The notes under the pieces are model-generated. The model had not been told where the DNA came from. It did not search any database and was given only the letters and a program-made list of their open reading frames with translations. The position numbers and the translations under genes were made by a program. From the NCBI RefSeq assembly GCF_023898315.1, contig NC_064615.1:1186079413-1186143412 (forward strand): a DNA stretch of 64,000 bases, in the 5' to 3' direction. The DNA comes from Schistocerca nitens. Its lineage: Eukaryota; Arthropoda; Insecta; Orthoptera; Acrididae. Of this stretch, positions 1-9,480 are shown piece by piece (position 1 is the first letter of the stretch; each line of letters opens with the position of its first letter).

Positions 1-1064
1 TCTGTCTTACCATTATATAATCTATCTGATACCTTTTAGTATCTCCAGGGTTCTTCCATGTATACAACCTTCTATCATGATTCTTAAACCAAGTGTTAGC
101 TATGATTAAGTTGTGCTCTGTGCAAAATTCTACCAGGCGGCTTCCTCTTTCATTTCTTCCCCCCCAATCCATATTCACCTACTACGTTTCCTTCTCTCCC
201 TTTTCCTACACTCGAATTCCAGTCACCCATGACTATTAAATTTTCGTCTCCCTTCACTATCTGAATAATTTCTTTTATTTCATCATACATTTCTTCAATT
301 TCTTCGTCATCTGCAGAGCTAGTTGGCATATAAACTTGTACTACTGTAGTAGGTGTGGGCTTCGTATCTATCTTGGCCACAATAATGCGTTCACTAAGCT
401 GTTTGTAGTAGCTTACCCGCGTTGCTATTTTCCTATTCATTATTAAACCTACTCCTGCATTACCCCTATTTGACTTTGTGTTTATAACCCTGTAGTCACC
501 TGACCAGAAGTCTTGTTCCTCCTGCCACCGAACTTCACTAATTCCCACTATATCTAACTTTAACCTATCCATTTCCCTTTTCAAATTTTCTAACCTACCT
601 GCCCGATTAAGGGACCTGACATTCCACGCTCCGATCCGTAGAACGCCGGTTTTCTTTCTCCTGATAACGACATCCTCTTGAGTAGTCCCCGCCCGGAGAT
701 CCGAATGGGGGACTATTTTACCTCCGGAATATTTTACCCAAGAGGACGCCATCATCATTTAATCATACAGTAAAGCTGCATGCCCTCGGGAAAAATTACG
801 GCCGTAGTTTCCCCTTGCTTTCAGCCGTTCGCAGTACCAGCACAGCAAGGCCGTTTTGGTTATTGTTACAAGGCCAGATCAGTCAATCATCCAGACTGTT
901 GCCCTTGCTGCTGAAAAGGCTGCTGCCCCTCTTCAGGAACCACACGTTTGTCTGGCCTCTCAACAGATACCCCTCCGTTGTGGTTGTACCTACGGTACGG
1001 CTATCTGTATCGCTGAGGCACGCAAGCCTCCCCACCAACGGCAAGGTCCATGGTTCATGGGGGG
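1..1064 (-). mobile_element. RTE-like non-LTR retrotransposon, 5' part, running off the left edge
   Basis: The minus strand reads from a 5' UTR (about 1064 to 759) into an endonuclease frame. The 5' UTR and the first codons match the copy at 12770-15470 almost base for base, including the point near 1064 where both end in a G-rich run, so this is probably the true 5' end. Coding continues below 150 in a shifted frame and leaves the window. The reverse transcriptase half is not seen. The adjoining sequence at 1065 belongs to a DNA transposon, which suggests that the LINE inserted into it. Confidence 0.85.
150..758 (-). pseudogene. LINE apurinic-type endonuclease domain (EEP fold)
   Basis: An open frame of 202 residues. 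Residues about 42-50 read RIGAWNVRSL, the N-terminal strand of the endonuclease/exonuclease/phosphatase fold. Near residue 75 comes ISEVRWQEE, holding the metal-binding glutamate. Near 143 is VQVYMPTS, and near 177 is VMGDWNSSVG, the D-x-N catalytic motif. In an RTE-like LINE this domain nicks the target DNA for target-primed reverse transcription. The frame ends just after GREGNVVGEYGLGGKK, where an intact element would continue (...G.N.NGE.L..F); readable matching sequence continues in another frame below 150, so this copy is frameshifted. The start was chosen because the same MxxASSWVKY start occurs in the 15146 copy. The closest named homologues in databases would be craniofacial development protein 2-like entries, which are RTE-derived. 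Confidence 0.85.
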
Positions 1065-1835
1065 GTCGAAGCGGTATTGAATAGCATATTTCATGGCAGG
1101 TGGATTGGTCGTCGAAGCACCATACCAAGGCTCTCCCGTTGACCGGATATGACGTCCCCTGATTTCTTTCTGTGGGGAAAGTTGAAGGATATTTGCTGTC
1201 GTGATCCCCCTATAACGCCTGAGAACATGCGTCAGCGGATTGTCAGTGCATGTGCGAACATTATGGAAGGCGAACTACTCGCTGTTGAGAGGAATGTCGT
1301 TACACGTATTGCCAAATGCATTGACGTTCATGGACATCATTTTGAGCATTTATTGCATTAATGTGGTATTTACTGGTAATCACGCTGTAACAGCATGCGT
1401 TCTCAGAAATGATAAGTTCAGAAATCACATTGGAGCAACCGAAATAAAATGTTCAAACGTACCTACGTTCTGTATTTTAATTTAAAAAACCTACCCGTTA
1501 CCAACTGTTCGTCTAAAATTGTGAGCCATATGTTTGTGACTATTACAGCGCCATCTATCACAAAGCGAAAAAAGTGGTCCAACTAAAACATTCATATTTC
1601 TTTACGTACGACACGAATATGTAATAAGAAAATGGGGGTTTCTATTACAAAAACGCAGTTGATATCCGTTTGACCTATGGGAGAGCCATCTAGCGGGCCA
1701 ATCATAGCGCCATCTGGTTTCCCTCTTCAAGCTAGACAAGTTTCCGCCTTTGTAGTTTTTTCGTTTGACACTTACTTCGTGATATATTTGGCCCGGTCAC
1801 GATCAATGGACCATCCTGTATATGCAGCTGCGGGT
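1065..1835 (+). mobile_element. 3' end of a DDE DNA transposon, truncated on the left by the LINE
   Basis: This holds the C-terminal end of a transposase frame (about 1075-1361) followed by about 470 bp of 3' non-coding sequence ending near ATGGACCATCCTGTATA at 1807-1823. The left side is replaced by the LINE 5' end. No second terminal repeat is available to define the element, so the right boundary is approximate. Confidence 0.55.
1075..1361 (+). pseudogene. transposase C-terminal fragment (mariner/Tc-related DDE)
   Basis: From 1149 the frame gives TSPDFFLWGKLKDICCRDPP and then ITPENMRQRIVSACANI, ending in HGHHFEHLL before a stop at 1361. The SPDFFLWG box matches the third-carboxylate region (xPDFxLWG) of eukaryotic DDE transposases of the mariner/Tc group. 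The following ENMRQRI...C....G.HFEHLL pattern is the usual C-terminus of those proteins in insects. The first two catalytic carboxylates and the DNA-binding part are absent, so it cannot be functional. Upstream of 1149 the same protein appears to continue with stops and shifts. Confidence 0.65.
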
Positions 1836-3045
1836 CAAAAACAAATAGTATGTGTTCTTTCGGATGTGCCCTAAATCTTGATTCCTTACACTCTTTAGAC
1901 AGAGTGACAGCACCTCTTCAAGGCAAAATTTCCACGAGGCAAATGCTGCAACATATTCACCAATACTAACAGAACCGGCACCGAAACGGGGTAACTGTAA
2001 GCATTACAATGACTAGTCTTGCTATGTTCCTGATAGCAATTTGCCTACTTTACTTTTGTCCCAGACGTATAAACATCCATCCGGTAGAATTGCCGGTATC
2101 TGTCAAGTCCTTAACTAACATAAACTGAGAAATATAGACTAAGAAAGCCGTTAGTATAACTTTAAAAAATGAAAAAAATTGATAATGTAATGTAACTGTA
2201 AAAAAGGTTTTTCAAACGGAAGCTTAGAATAATAATATATAATTAGGAAATCATTCACGTAAATCAGCTCTCGTAAGGAAAAAAGCTAGTGTAATGTGCA
2301 CATTCTAGAATTTCGTAAGAAGATCTATGAAATTGGCGAGGAGGATAATCTGTAGTAGAAATCGGTGCACAGGATAACCTGTAGTATCGCGTATCGGTAC
2401 AACCTCACAGGGGTCGTAGTTGGCAATGCAACTGCAAGTTTCCGTCAGATGCCAGTAGCGGTCGTGCGGGACGTTTCAGACCCAGTGGCGTGGCGTGCAC
2501 CCGGGGGCGGCTGGGCTGCTGCCGTAGCAGGCGACGGCTCCGACCCCGTCGAATGCGTTTTAGTACAGAGAGCTTCATCGTTGTTGCCGTCGTATCAGCT
2601 GGACTTTATTTCTTGCTGCAATAACTGTAATGAGTCTTCATGCGCTTGCAGAAAAACGAGCTAAGTAAATCTTGTGTTTACTGTGTTGACTTGTGCCGCT
2701 GTCCAGCTTTCCTACGATGACAGTTCACTCTGCACTCTGCTGCCCACTTCTCCTTACCATTGTGTACCAAGTTGTACACGACATAACACAAGACAAAATT
2801 CTATACTTTTTTTAAAAAATGTGGGAGAAGAAGTGCACAGAAGAAGATTATTGTTCGCGATTAGTTTTCTTTTAAATTTCTACCAGAACGGCGAGTAGTT
2901 GAGCGCTGGGCCAGCGGTGTGCCAGTGAGAGCGTCAACCAGGCACGCCACCAGAAGGCCTACGACTGGCCTCAGAGCGAGGCAGCCTCAAATGGAGGCGT
3001 CGATGTCCTGAGAGCCACGATCGTAGCTCAGCAGCTGAGAATAAC
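1836..3045. other. unassigned intergenic sequence with a GC-rich patch
   Basis: No gene or recognisable repeat. The first 500 bp are AT-rich. A GC-rich patch lies at about 2400-2560 and gives a 99-codon open frame on the plus strand (2365-2664). That frame has no recognisable motif and its openness is explained by base composition, so I do not call it a gene. Confidence 0.5.
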
Positions 3046-4003
3046 TACACTGTGTGATCAAAAGTATCCAGACACCCCCAAAACACGTTTTTCATATTAG
3101 GTGCATTGTTCTGCCACCTACTGCCAGGTACTCCATATCAGCGACCTCACTAGTCATTAGACATCGTGAGGGAGCAGAATGGGGCACTCCGCAGAACTCG
3201 TGGACTTCGAACGTGGTCAGGTGATTGGGTGTCACTTCTGTCACAAGTCTGTACTCGAGATTTTCACACTCCCAAACATCCCTAGGTCCACTGTTTCCGA
3301 TGTGGTAGTGAAGTGGAAATGTGAAGGGACACGTACAGCACAAAAGCGTACAGGCCAACCTCATCTGTTGACTGACAGACACCGCCTACAGCTGAGCGGG
3401 TCGTAATGTGTAATAGGCAGACATCTATCCAGACCACCACACAGGAATTCCAAATTGCATCAGGATCCACTGCAAGTACTGTGACAGTTAGCCAGGACGT
3501 GGGGAAACTTGTATCTCACGGTCGAGCGGCTGCTCATAAGTCACACATCACGCCAGTAAATGCCAAACGACGCCTCACTTTGTGTAAGAAGCGTAAACAT
3601 TGGACGATTGAACAGTGGAAAAACGTTGTGTTGAGTGACAAATCACGGTACACAATGTGGCGATCCAATGGCAGGTTGTGGGTGTGGCTAATGCCCAGTG
3701 AACGCCATCTGCCATCTGCCAGCGTGTGTACCGCCAACCGTAAAATTCAGCGGCGGTGGTGTTATGGTGTGGTTGTGTTTTTCATGGAGGGGGCTTGCAC
3801 CAAGGGGAATTATCACAGCGCAGGCCTATACTGATGTTTTAAGCACGTTCTTGCTACCACTGTTCAAGAGCAATTTGGGGATAACGATTGCATCATTCAA
3901 CACAATCGAGCACCTGTTCATAATGCACGGCCTGTGGCGGAGTGGTTACACGACAATAACATCCCTGTAATGGACTGGCCTGCACAGAGTCTTGACCTAA
4001 ATC

Positions 4004-4607
4004 CGGGTCGACAGAAGCGTCCGATCCCACGCGTCGGCTTTGACCCGTGACGTAAGGGTGTTGTCGTGTGTGACGTCATGACGGCGCGGAATTTGGTTTG
4101 AGTGTGGCTGTCTCCAGTTCTGTTTTATCTTATTTTATTTACTTTTCTGATCTGTTCGTTCTATCTCGTGAGATTTTTTTTAAAATTTAAAAACACTTAT
4201 TACTTATTTTAATTATCTGTTTCCTCCAATTTCTGTTTTAGTTTATTATATTTATCTTTTTGATCTGTTCGTTCTATCCCGTGAGATTTTTTTTTTAAAA
4301 AAGACAAAAAACACTAATCAGCTACTGAAGCATCTTTATCTTCTATGGGTTGCAGGGGTTACGACCCCTGGGGAGGTGGGTGGGTATTCATGCATGGCTG
4401 TTTTCACTTACACGTTGTAGCTACGCAAGGCGTCTAAATTTGTTTATATTTAGTTTGCCCCCCACCCAAAACACCCCATTTCACGCGCTTGTCCCGTTAG
4501 TGTAATTAGGCTTCTTGTGGAATGTGTGTGTGTTTGTTTTTGTTTCCGCCATATTTGTTACGTCATGGGTCAAAGCAGTCGGGCGGGATCGGACGCTTCC
4601 GTATTTC
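4004..4607. mobile_element. 604-bp non-autonomous TIR element with 8-bp target duplications
   Basis: CCTAAATC at 3996-4003 is repeated at 4608-4615 on the far side, and the empty site matches the other Tc1 copy. Inside the duplications are imperfect terminal inverted repeats of roughly 40-45 bp that share GAAGCGTCCGATCCC and GCTTTGACCC.TGACGTAA. No protein is encoded. An 8-bp duplication fits hAT, P or some Mutator-like families. The long TIR makes Mutator-like the easier fit, but the superfamily is not decided by this sequence. Confidence 0.85.
4111..4315. repeat. tandem direct repeat of about 90-110 bp inside the TIR element
   Basis: Two units, about 4111-4199 and 4223-4315, share TCTGTTTTA, CTGATCTGTTCGTTCTAT and CGTGAGATTTTTTTT followed by an A-rich tail and AACACT. 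The duplication lies inside the non-autonomous element, and sequence differences between units suggest that it predates insertion here. Confidence 0.75.
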
Positions 4608-5025
4608 CCTAAATCTTACAGAACACCTTTTGGATGTTTTGGAACGTCGACTTCGTGCCAGGCCTCACCGACCGACATCGATACCTCTCCTCAGTGCAGC
4701 ACTCCGTGAAGAATGTGCTGTCATTGACCAAGAAACCTTTAAGCACCTGATTGAATGTATGCCTGTGAGAGTGAAAGCTGTCATGAAGGCTAACTGTGGG
4801 CCAACACCATATTGAATTCCAGCATTACCGATGGAAGGCGCCACGAGCTTGTAAGTCATTTTCAGCCAGGATACTTTTGATCTCTGGTATAAACGTGTTT
4901 TATGTGGAAACAATATTCAGTTCTATCAAAAACCACACTGCCATTCTGTCCGTGTCACTAGAATCAGAAAGAATGACATTCTGTCGACGTTATTTGACAT
5001 GTCCTCTCGCCTGTTACATTGCCAG

Positions 5026-5850
5026 ATGCTAAGTTTGTTTTGTTTGTAGATGATACAAATATTGCAATAGGTAGCAAGTCAAGTACAGATGGCTGCTAAT
5101 CAAATTTTCACTGACTTTAATAAATGGTTTAAAGCTATTTCACTGTCCTTAAACATTGAAAAGACCCACCATATGTGGAACAGAAGCTGTAAGAGATTTC
5201 CTTCCACCATGTTTATAACATATGAAGACATGCAGATCAAAGAGGTTGACAGTATTAAATTTCTGGGATTACAACTTGATAAATTCTGTTGGGAAGGACG
5301 CACTACAGAAATGTTGAGGTGCCTAAACAAGTCTGTATCTGCAGTGAGAATGATGTCAGATGAAGGAGATATAAATATAAAAAACCTTGCACAATTTGAT
5401 TACTTTCAGTCAATTATGCCATACAGGATTATATTCTGGGGTAACTTGTCAAACCGAGCAAAAGTTTTTAGTGTGCAAAAATTTGTGACATAAATTCAAG
5501 AACGTCATGTAGAAACCAGTTCAAGGAACCCTGTATTCTAACCACTGCTTCTCAGTATATTTATTCCTTAATGAAATTTGTTATGAGTATTATATACCTC
5601 TTTCCAACCAATAGCTCAAAACATAGTATCAATATTAAGAATAAGAACACTCTACATAAAGACCTAAAATCACTTACCTTAGTCCAAAAAGGGGTCCAGT
5701 ATTCAGGAACACACATTTTCAATAAATTGCCAACAACCATTAAAAACATGGTTTCAGATAAAGCAGAGTTTACACAGAGTTTGAAAGACTTTTTGATAGT
5801 CAACTCCTTCTACTCTATACATGAATATCTTAACAAGGACTGTTAGATTG
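5026..5850 (+). pseudogene. LINE reverse transcriptase C-terminal half (Jockey/CR1-like)
   Basis: Translation from about 5029 reads AKFVLFVDDTNIAIG, the F-x-DD catalytic motif of LINE reverse transcriptase. A stop follows, then a long frame from 5089 with FNKWFKAISLSLNIEKTHHM and IKFLGLQLDK (RT domains 6-7) and ...PYRIIFWGNLSNRAKVFSVQK. After a gap it resumes in another frame at 5571 and ends near 5846 with VNSFYSIHEYLNKDC. These motifs are typical of Jockey/CR1-group LINEs. The 5' part is missing, since Tc1 sequence ends at 4887, and there are at least two breaks. The same kind of element is present in minus orientation at 9480-11750. Confidence 0.75.
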
Positions 5851-6190
5851 GCTTAAGTAAAAATGTCTGTTGGATTTCAGTTTTGACAGCACTTTGTCAC
5901 AACAATCAAGGTTAGTTATTTTGTGTATGATAAATATATCAAAAGTGCATACCTGTGTTACATTCTGATAGTGTGTTAATTGTGTAAATATTAGCGGTTC
6001 CAGTTTACTGTAACGTAATCACTTATTTTGACAACCTCCTGACAGATGATCACGATAGTGAGTGCAATATTCAAATGTTTCACATTTTTTATGTTATACT
6101 TTTATGTTATACCAATGAGAATAATCTCATTTTTGGGTCTATGGAATGAAAACTGAATGCAATCTAACCTAATTGTCAAATGGCATTTTG
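5851..6190 (+). other. AT-rich sequence, possibly the 3' UTR of the preceding LINE
   Basis: No open frame or motif. It follows the LINE stop directly and contains ATTTTTGGGTCTATGGAATG near its end, which could be LINE 3' UTR. No poly(A) or target duplication fixes the end. Confidence 0.35.
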
Positions 6191-8640
6191 AAAGAGTGAG
6201 TTTTGGTAATATATAGTTTAGGCAATATATAGTAAACCTTTTTCTAGTAATGAGTGTTTGTCTTTGGAGAAGTTGATATTTCTCCTCGTCTTCCCTAGGA
6301 TACTTCTCAGAAACTTCGTTTCACTGGATTGTACCCTACTCTCCTCTCTTCTAGTCATAATCCAAGTCTCTGAGCCATAAATCAGTATTGTTGTGAAGTA
6401 AATCTTGTATACCACCAGCTTGCACCTCATTGGCACTTCCCTTCCCCACACCAAACCCCTCAGACACCCGTAAAAAGTATACTCCATTGTATTCTTTTAC
6501 TAGTTTCTGTCTCCAAATGAGCATTCCCCATTAATACACTTCCCAAATATTGAAAGTTGTCCACTATTTCAATATCCCATCCCTTAATATGTATTTGTTC
6601 CTTGCCCTCTCTATCCCCTCTGGTTACCACCATGGTCTTCCTTTTGTCCACACAAAATTTCATTCCATATTTCTTGATCTTATCATTTAGAATGTCTTTT
6701 TGTTTTTGTACCTCCTTACCACTTGTTCCCCACACCACAATATCGTGAGCAAATAGTAACAGCTTCATTTCCCTTCCTCTATGGGCTTCTTTCATCTCCT
6801 TGACTATTTCATCCATCACCATTATAAATAGTAGTTATGATATCACACTTCCTTGTCTTAGTCCCGTAACATTCTTAAACCATTCAGTTCTTCCAACTGG
6901 TGTCTGCACACAACTAGAGCTTTTTTCATGCACTGCCTGGACGACTTCAAGTGTTTGCTTTCCAACTCCCTTTCTCTTCAAGGTTGCCCATACCTCATAC
7001 CTTTCCCCTGGGGACACGGTCATATGCTTTCGCTAGGTCGAGAAATGTCATCACCAGATCTTTCCCGTACTCTCAATGTCTTTCCATCAACTATCTCATT
7101 CTAAAGATTAGATCCACTGTTGATCTACCATGACAGAAGTCATACTGCTCCTCTTCTAACTGCCCTTTCACTTTTTCTCTCACTCCTCTCTCTCTTCTTT
7201 CCAGTATCCTAACAGTTATTTTTGCTTCTTGGGATATGAGTGTGATCCTTCAATAGTTGTCACATACTTTCCTGTCACCCTTCTTTAAAACTTTCCCCAT
7301 TCTTCAGGTGCACATTTTTGGGTCCAAATGCATCTTATTAATCTATATAGCCACTGTAGCCCAACTGGTCCAGCTGCCTTTATCATCTACACAGTAATTT
7401 CATCTATCCCAGGTGCCTTTCCTGTTATCATTTTTCTCAGAGCTAGTTCCACTTCTAACATTGTTCTACCATCCTCTTCTCTCAGACCCCTGCCGTACTT
7501 CTATTCCCTTTCCATTACCATTCTTCACATTTAGTAATTTATCAAAGTACTCTTTCCACCTTTTCCTTTTGGTTGCATTAATAGCTTTCTGCTTTCCCCT
7601 TTCACTAGCTTTGTGCTTCTTTTTTCCTTCCTCATACTCTTTGTAATTCCATATATCACCCTCTTACCACTAGTAACATCTTTTTCCAACTCTCGGGTGA
7701 ATTTCTCCCAGCTTTTCCTCTTTTCTTCTGCTACCATTTTGTTACACTTATTTTTACTATCCTGGTATGTCCTTTTACTTTCATCTGTTCGGTCTCTGTT
7801 TCATTCATGCCAGGCTTTCTTCTTTTCTTTTACTGCCTCCTTCACCCTCTCATTCCACCATGGTGTCTCCTTTTCCTTTACCCTTCCAGACACTCTGCCA
7901 CAAGTCTTCCCAGCAAACGCTTTTCTGAACTTACCCCATTCCTCTTCCACATTGCCATACTTAGTGTTAGGGATTTTACACTTAAATAACTCCTTAAACT
8001 TCTCTTGTACCATGCCATCCTTTAGTTTCCACAGCTGCGTGGAATTAGCCGAGCGGTCTAAGGCGCTGCAGTCATGGACTGTGCGGCTGGTCCCGGCGGA
8101 GGTTCGAGTCCTCCCTCGGGCATGGGTGTGTGTGTTTGTCCTTAGGATAATTTCGGTTAAGTAGTGTGTAAGCTTAGGGACTGATGACCTTAGCTGTTAA
8201 GTCCCATAAGATTTCACACACATTTGAACATTTTGTTTAGTTTCCACGCTGTTATTTTCCTTTCACTTTCTTCTTTTATGTCTTTCAATTCATCAGATCT
8301 CATCTTTGCCATCGGCACTCAATGGTCTCCATCAAAAGCCTCTCCTGGGGGTGTAGTTACATCCATCAACTGTCTCCGATTTTTCTTTTGCATCAGAAAG
8401 TAATTGATGACCGACTTCATCCATCTATCATCCCATCCATGTCTCGTTATCTTTTGGCTATTCTTTTTACAGAACCACGTGTTGCCCACAATCAGCCCGT
8501 TACTTTCACAGAAACCCACCAGTTTCTCTCCTTCCTCATTTTTCCTACCATATCCATATGGGCCAATTATCTCCTCCTTCCATAGCATTTCTTTGCCTAC
8601 CTGCACATTTAGGTCACCCATTACTATTGCTACCACATTT
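6190..8640 (-). mobile_element. RTE-like LINE, second family, decayed, carrying a SINE
   Basis: Minus-strand pieces in order from 8636: endonuclease C-terminus with MGDLNVQVG and IGPYGYGRKNEEGEKLV (8319-8636); linker with PWWNERVKEAVKEKKKAWHE (7801-8013); the WATLKRKGVGKQTLEVVQAVHE and TGLRQGSVIS reverse transcriptase blocks (6835-7023); LLLFAHDIVVWG (6460-6822), where the usual FADD is changed to FAHD; and a C-terminal block with YGSETWIMTRREE (6218-6487). Multiple frameshifts separate them. The coding sequence differs from the 12.8-15.5 kb element, so it is a distinct family. A SINE interrupts it at 8033-8235. Confidence 0.85.
8033..8235 (+). mobile_element. tRNA-derived SINE (type 1) with target duplications
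   Basis: TTTAGTTTCCAC at 8021-8032 is repeated at 8236-8247, flanking about 203 bp. The 5' part resembles a tRNA: box A TAGCCGAGCGG at 8046-8056 and box B GGTTCGAGTCC at 8101-8111, a 45-bp spacing typical of a long-variable-arm tRNA such as Leu or Ser. The body carries GGGACTGATGACCTTAGCTG, also found in changed form in the 23.3-kb SINE. It lies in the minus-strand LINE in the opposite orientation and is probably the younger of the two. Confidence 0.92.
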
Positions 8641-8699
8641 GCAATTATACTCTCTAATACCTCTGGAAATTCCTCTATGTTCTCTCCTCTATGCTATAT

Positions 8700-9150
8700 C
8701 TCTAGTGTAATGTCAAATCAAATGGTTGGGATAAGTCAGAGACAATTCCTATTGTGGACATTTTACTATTTAAAGACACTATTATGTAGGCAGAGAAACT
8801 GTCACTGTGGAACAGCATTTTTGAAATCCAAACTGTGATTTACTAAGTATGCCATCATTGTTGAGATGGCTAACCATTCTTGAGTACATTACTTTACATT
8901 ACCGGCCAGTAATTATTGACATTTGGTGACCCCTTTTTTGTAGAGAGGCTTGACAATGGCATATTTTAACCTGTTTGGGAAAAATACATCATCAGACCTT
9001 GGTCTTCAAATATATTTTAGCCAGTTTGTGAATTTACACATACAGTCAGCTGATACTGTATTCTGTATCATACATAATTAATATCTAGCAGATCCGGTGT
9101 CCATAACATATATTTTCTTTATGGCAGACAAAAAAAGAGAGGATATTTAA
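8700..9150 (-). pseudogene. LINE reverse transcriptase N-terminal fragment
   Basis: Around 8930-8990 the minus strand reads SDDVFFPNRLKYAIVKPLYK, which corresponds to the RT block P..LK.A.V.PLYKKG in Jockey/CR1-like LINEs, and continues for a few residues before stops. Sequence on both sides is AT-rich and no longer readable. It may be the 5' part of an RT related to the element at 9480-11750. Confidence 0.55.
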
Positions 9151-9480
9151 AACTTGCTACAATTATACAATGCATGAAAAAAGGGTTGTCTTGGGAAATA
9201 TACTCTTCAAATATGTTGGCATGATCTAATTAGATATGTAATACATGTCTAGCAATAAGCATATGAATTCTTTTGGTTGCTGTTATTCCTGATGTTTTCA
9301 TGCCCTCAGTCATGATGGTGGTTACTGTACTCCATCATTTAAATTTCAATTTTTCAATTTATTGCTCATAATAAGTAATTTTACATGTATGTGTGTTTTC
9401 AACTAAGTACAAAGTTTTTACAATTACAATTTTTTAGTATAAATTATTTATTATTACATTGTAATTTATCATAAATTCAA
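9151..9480. other. AT-rich sequence without a recognisable feature
   Basis: No frame, repeat unit or motif supported. The right part may be the 3' UTR of the minus-strand LINE that begins coding at about 9851. Confidence 0.4.

Larger units (their letters stand above)
3180..4815 (+). pseudogene. Tc1-like transposase, broken
   Basis: The frame opens with MGHSAELVDFERGQVIGCH at 3179, an N-terminal helix-turn-helix of the Tc1 type (FERGxVIG). It breaks by stop or frameshift near 3404 and 3800 and is cut at 4003. Catalytic-domain marks are LSDKSRY (first carboxylate; SDES is usual), GGGVMVW, and HLFIMHG, corresponding to QHDRAPVH of the 62-kb copy but read in a shifted frame. After the insertion the C-terminal part resumes as LLDVLERRLRARP, then the end ...VKAVMKANCGPTPY. 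Frameshifts, a terminator and the insertion make it non-coding today. Confidence 0.85.
3048..4887 (+). mobile_element. Tc1-like transposon, split by a 604-bp insertion
   Basis: It starts after TA (3046-3047) with CACTGTGTGATCAAAAGTAT. The second copy at 62068-63305 has the same terminal repeat. Element sequence runs 3048-4003, is interrupted by the insertion at 4004-4607, and resumes at 4616 after the duplicated target. The right terminal repeat is cut short near TTTTGATC at 4876-4883 and the final bases are missing. The two copies are clearly one family and share the whole length. Confidence 0.85.

Noticed and set aside
2365-2664. 99-codon frame in a GC-rich patch
   Set aside because: No motif, no splice context, and composition alone can keep it open.
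8038-8125. tRNA gene
   Set aside because: The tRNA-like sequence is the head of a SINE: it has a non-tRNA body, target duplications and lies inside a LINE.
7328-8164. Long plus-strand frames rich in Ser, Leu and Phe
   Set aside because: They are the antisense of the LINE coding strand.
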